A DNA stretch of 22,738 nt from Rubritepida sp. (GTDB taxonomy: Bacteria; Pseudomonadota; Alphaproteobacteria; Acetobacterales; Acetobacteraceae): assembly GCA_028291485.1 (NCBI GenBank), contig JAQGHZ010000093.1, forward strand, positions 1 through 22,738, given 5' to 3'. The position numbers were made by a program, and so were the translations under genes. Shown here in pieces: positions 21,538 to 22,738 of this stretch. Positions within the stretch are counted from its first letter, which is position 1, and every line of letters begins with the position of its first letter. The notes beneath the pieces were generated by a model. The model saw nothing but the letters and a program-made list of their open reading frames with translations, was not told the DNA's origin and searched no databases.

Positions 21538-22738
21538 GCCCCCCTCGGCGGGAAAGATTCTGGCGGAAGAGAATGGGAGTCGAACCCACCCGGGACAGGC
21601 TCGCTGCCCCACCCGGATTTGAAGTCCGGACGCCCCACCGGGGACGCCTCTCCTCCGAACAGATCGACGCGGTGCGGGTTGATCCGCCGCAGGTCGCCCC
21701 GGCGCAATGTTACGCCCTGGCGGTCGAGGAAATCCAGGATCTGGATCGCGACCTTTCGCCCGTTATCCATGCGGTCGCGGAACGCCGCCGCGACGAATTC
21801 GCCGCCCTCCGAGTGGGCGGCGACGTCGATCGCGAGACGCACCATCTCCGCCGTGGTGGCGCGGGTGAAGAAATGGTCGTGGGCGATCTGATCCACGCGG
21901 CCGAGCCGCGCGCAGGCCTTCAGCAGACGCCGGATCTCGGGCTCCGCGACGCCTAACAGCCCCGCGAGGTCGCGCACGCGCGGTGGGCGGAAGCGGGCCT
22001 CGGCGCCGAGCAGCGGCTCGATGCGGGTGTAGAGCTCCTCATCCGCCGGATCGAGACGGACCTCGTGGCTGGGCAGGCGCAGGAAGGCGCCTTCGAGCAC
22101 GAGGTCGCCGGCCTTGGCCTGCCGCTCCAGCGCGGTCCTGAAGGCGGGCACCGGCAGGCGCGGCTGGACCAGCATGCGCAGCCGCTCGCGGCCGATGCCC
22201 TGCTGGTCCGGGTTCTCCTCGTGATAGCGGGCCAGCTCGTCCAGCAGGCTTTGGCGGAATGCCGCCCAGCCCGACTGCGACAGCGCGATCCGGGCCCCCT
22301 CCGCCTCGATGAGCACGGCGCCCGCAGTGAGCGCTTCGGCCTCGGCGGGACCGAGCGCGTGGTCGCGGGCGAAGCCGTTCAGCTCCAGCTGGAAGGGCGC
22401 GATCTCCAGTAGCCGGGCGAAGCTCCGCGCCGGATCGCGCCCGGACAGCGCCTCCAGCTGGGCGATGCGCTCCGGCGTGCGGCGTTTGCGCGAGGGGGCG
22501 CGGAGGTCGAGGAAGCGCCCGCCGCCGATGGTCCGCTGCGCCGAGACGTCGCGCAGGATGAAGCGGTCGCCCACCGCCGCCGCGATCGGCCGGTCGAGCA
22601 CGAGCTGCACCAGCCCGCCGCCCCCCGGCTCGATGGGGTCGCCGAGCGGGACCAGCCGCACGCCCACTTCGGCGCTGCCGTGGTGCAGCCGCGCGGGGAA
22701 CCAGGTGCCGATGGGCCTGGGCTCGCCGGCGAGCGCGC
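21534..22738 (-). CDS. selB: Selenocysteine-specific translation elongation factor SelB (C-terminal part; frame continues through selC)
   Basis: The 5' end, with the GTPase domain, lies beyond the window; the frame is open from 22736. Visible are the end of the EF-Tu-like beta-barrel region (PARLHHGSAEVGVRLVPL, RFILRDVSAQRTIGGGRFLD) and the C-terminal winged-helix repeats (LARYHEENPDQQGIGRERLR, VRDLAGLLGVAEPEIRRLL, ILDFLDRQGVTLRRGDLRRI) that bind the SECIS hairpin of selenoprotein mRNAs. Family-like sequence ends at HRVDLF (21657). With no stop there, the frame enters tRNA-Sec in phase, using it as 32 codons, and ends at TGA 21534-21536 after 8 more codons. The 40-residue tail is therefore tRNA-derived. 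Either the tail is really translated or most transcripts are cut by RNase P. Confidence 0.93.
   Translation of the reverse strand, partial: ALAGEPRPIGTWFPARLHHGSAEVGVRLVPLGDPIEPGGGGLVQLVLDRPIAAAVGDRFILRDVSAQRTIGGGRFLDLRAPSRKRRTPERIAQLEALSGRDPARSFARLLEIAPFQLELNGFARDHALGPAEAEALTAGAVLIEAEGARIALSQSGWAAFRQSLLDELARYHEENPDQQGIGRERLRMLVQPRLPVPAFRTALERQAKAGDLVLEGAFLRLPSHEVRLDPADEELYTRIEPLLGAEARFRPPRVRDLAGLLGVAEPEIRRLLKACARLGRVDQIAHDHFFTRATTAEMVRLAIDVAAHSEGGEFVAAAFRDRMDNGRKVAIQILDFLDRQGVTLRRGDLRRINPHRVDLFGGEASPVGRPDFKSGWGSEPVPGGFDSHSLPPESFPPRGA
21561..21656 (-). tRNA. selC: Selenocysteine tRNA, tRNA-Sec(UCA)
   Basis: 96 nt including the encoded CCA. Structure read directly: an 8-bp acceptor stem (GGAGGAGA with TCTCTTCC, one G-T pair), discriminator G, a 6-bp D stem (CGTCCC/GGGGCG, CGGT loop), an anticodon stem CCGGA/TCCGG with loop CTTCAAA and anticodon TCA (plus-strand 21620-21622), a long variable arm (GGGGCAG/CTGTCCC) and a T arm with loop TTCGACT. 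The long acceptor stem, extended D stem, large variable arm and UCA anticodon define tRNA-Sec, and the sequence resembles E. coli selC closely. It begins exactly after the last family-like codon of selB, and the selB frame runs through it. Confidence 0.97.

Noticed and set aside
21157..21612. Longer form of the unknown minus-strand gene starting at 21612
   Set aside because: Its first 25 codons would lie inside or directly after tRNA-Sec; the ATG at 21537 is a better start.
1..22738. CRISPR arrays, insertion sequences, phage genes or integrase sites near selC
   Set aside because: tRNA genes are common integration sites, but no integrase, terminal repeats or regularly spaced repeats were seen.

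Overview
The window is a very GC-rich stretch of bacterial DNA. It is densely packed with translationally coupled genes for CoA-thioester catabolism, five Bug/TctC-type periplasmic solute-binding proteins, and a selenocysteine (sel) locus at the right end. The base composition, the many solute-binding proteins without membrane partners, the IclR regulator and the sel genes suggest an alphaproteobacterium, plausibly an Acetobacteraceae of the Roseomonas type. That placement is inference from gene content, not a phylogenetic result.

Layout. Bases 1-341 hold the 3' end of a cysteine hydrolase (isochorismatase fold, + strand), which meets a convergent Bug gene (342-1307, - strand) stop-to-stop. 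A short divergent promoter region separates that Bug gene from an acyl-CoA dehydrogenase plus NDP-forming acyl-CoA ligase pair (1440-4618). Next come a two-gene FAD oxidoreductase/Bug unit (4706-7027) and a convergent iclR-type regulator (7240-8007, - strand). From 8145 to 19672 runs a 12-gene + strand operon: Bug, alpha/beta hydrolase, Bug, Asp/Glu-racemase-like protein, isochorismatase-like protein, CoA ligase, enoyl-CoA hydratase-like protein, acyl-CoA dehydrogenase, thiolase-like protein, zinc-ribbon/OB-fold protein, enoyl-CoA hydratase, Bug. Then come selD, a small secreted protein, and convergently (- strand) an unknown 126-aa gene, selC (tRNA-Sec) and the 3' part of selB.

How the parts may work together. 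The Bug proteins would capture carboxylate-type solutes. Hydrolase-fold proteins might prepare the substrate. The CoA ligase activates an acid, and the dehydrogenase, hydratases and thiolase/zinc-ribbon pair shorten the CoA ester. The IclR regulator probably controls two transcription units: the FAD/Bug unit and the 12-gene operon carry nearly identical promoter-operator modules with the same internal spacing (4615-4680 and 8032-8097). The substrate cannot be read from the sequence.

The most notable points are: (1) the selB reading frame has no stop before selC and runs in phase through the whole tRNA-Sec gene, ending in an ATGA overlap with the next gene; (2) the twin promoter-operator modules; (3) a trio of folds matching NicD/NicE/NicF of nicotinate degradation, in which all three canonical nucleophiles appear to be replaced.
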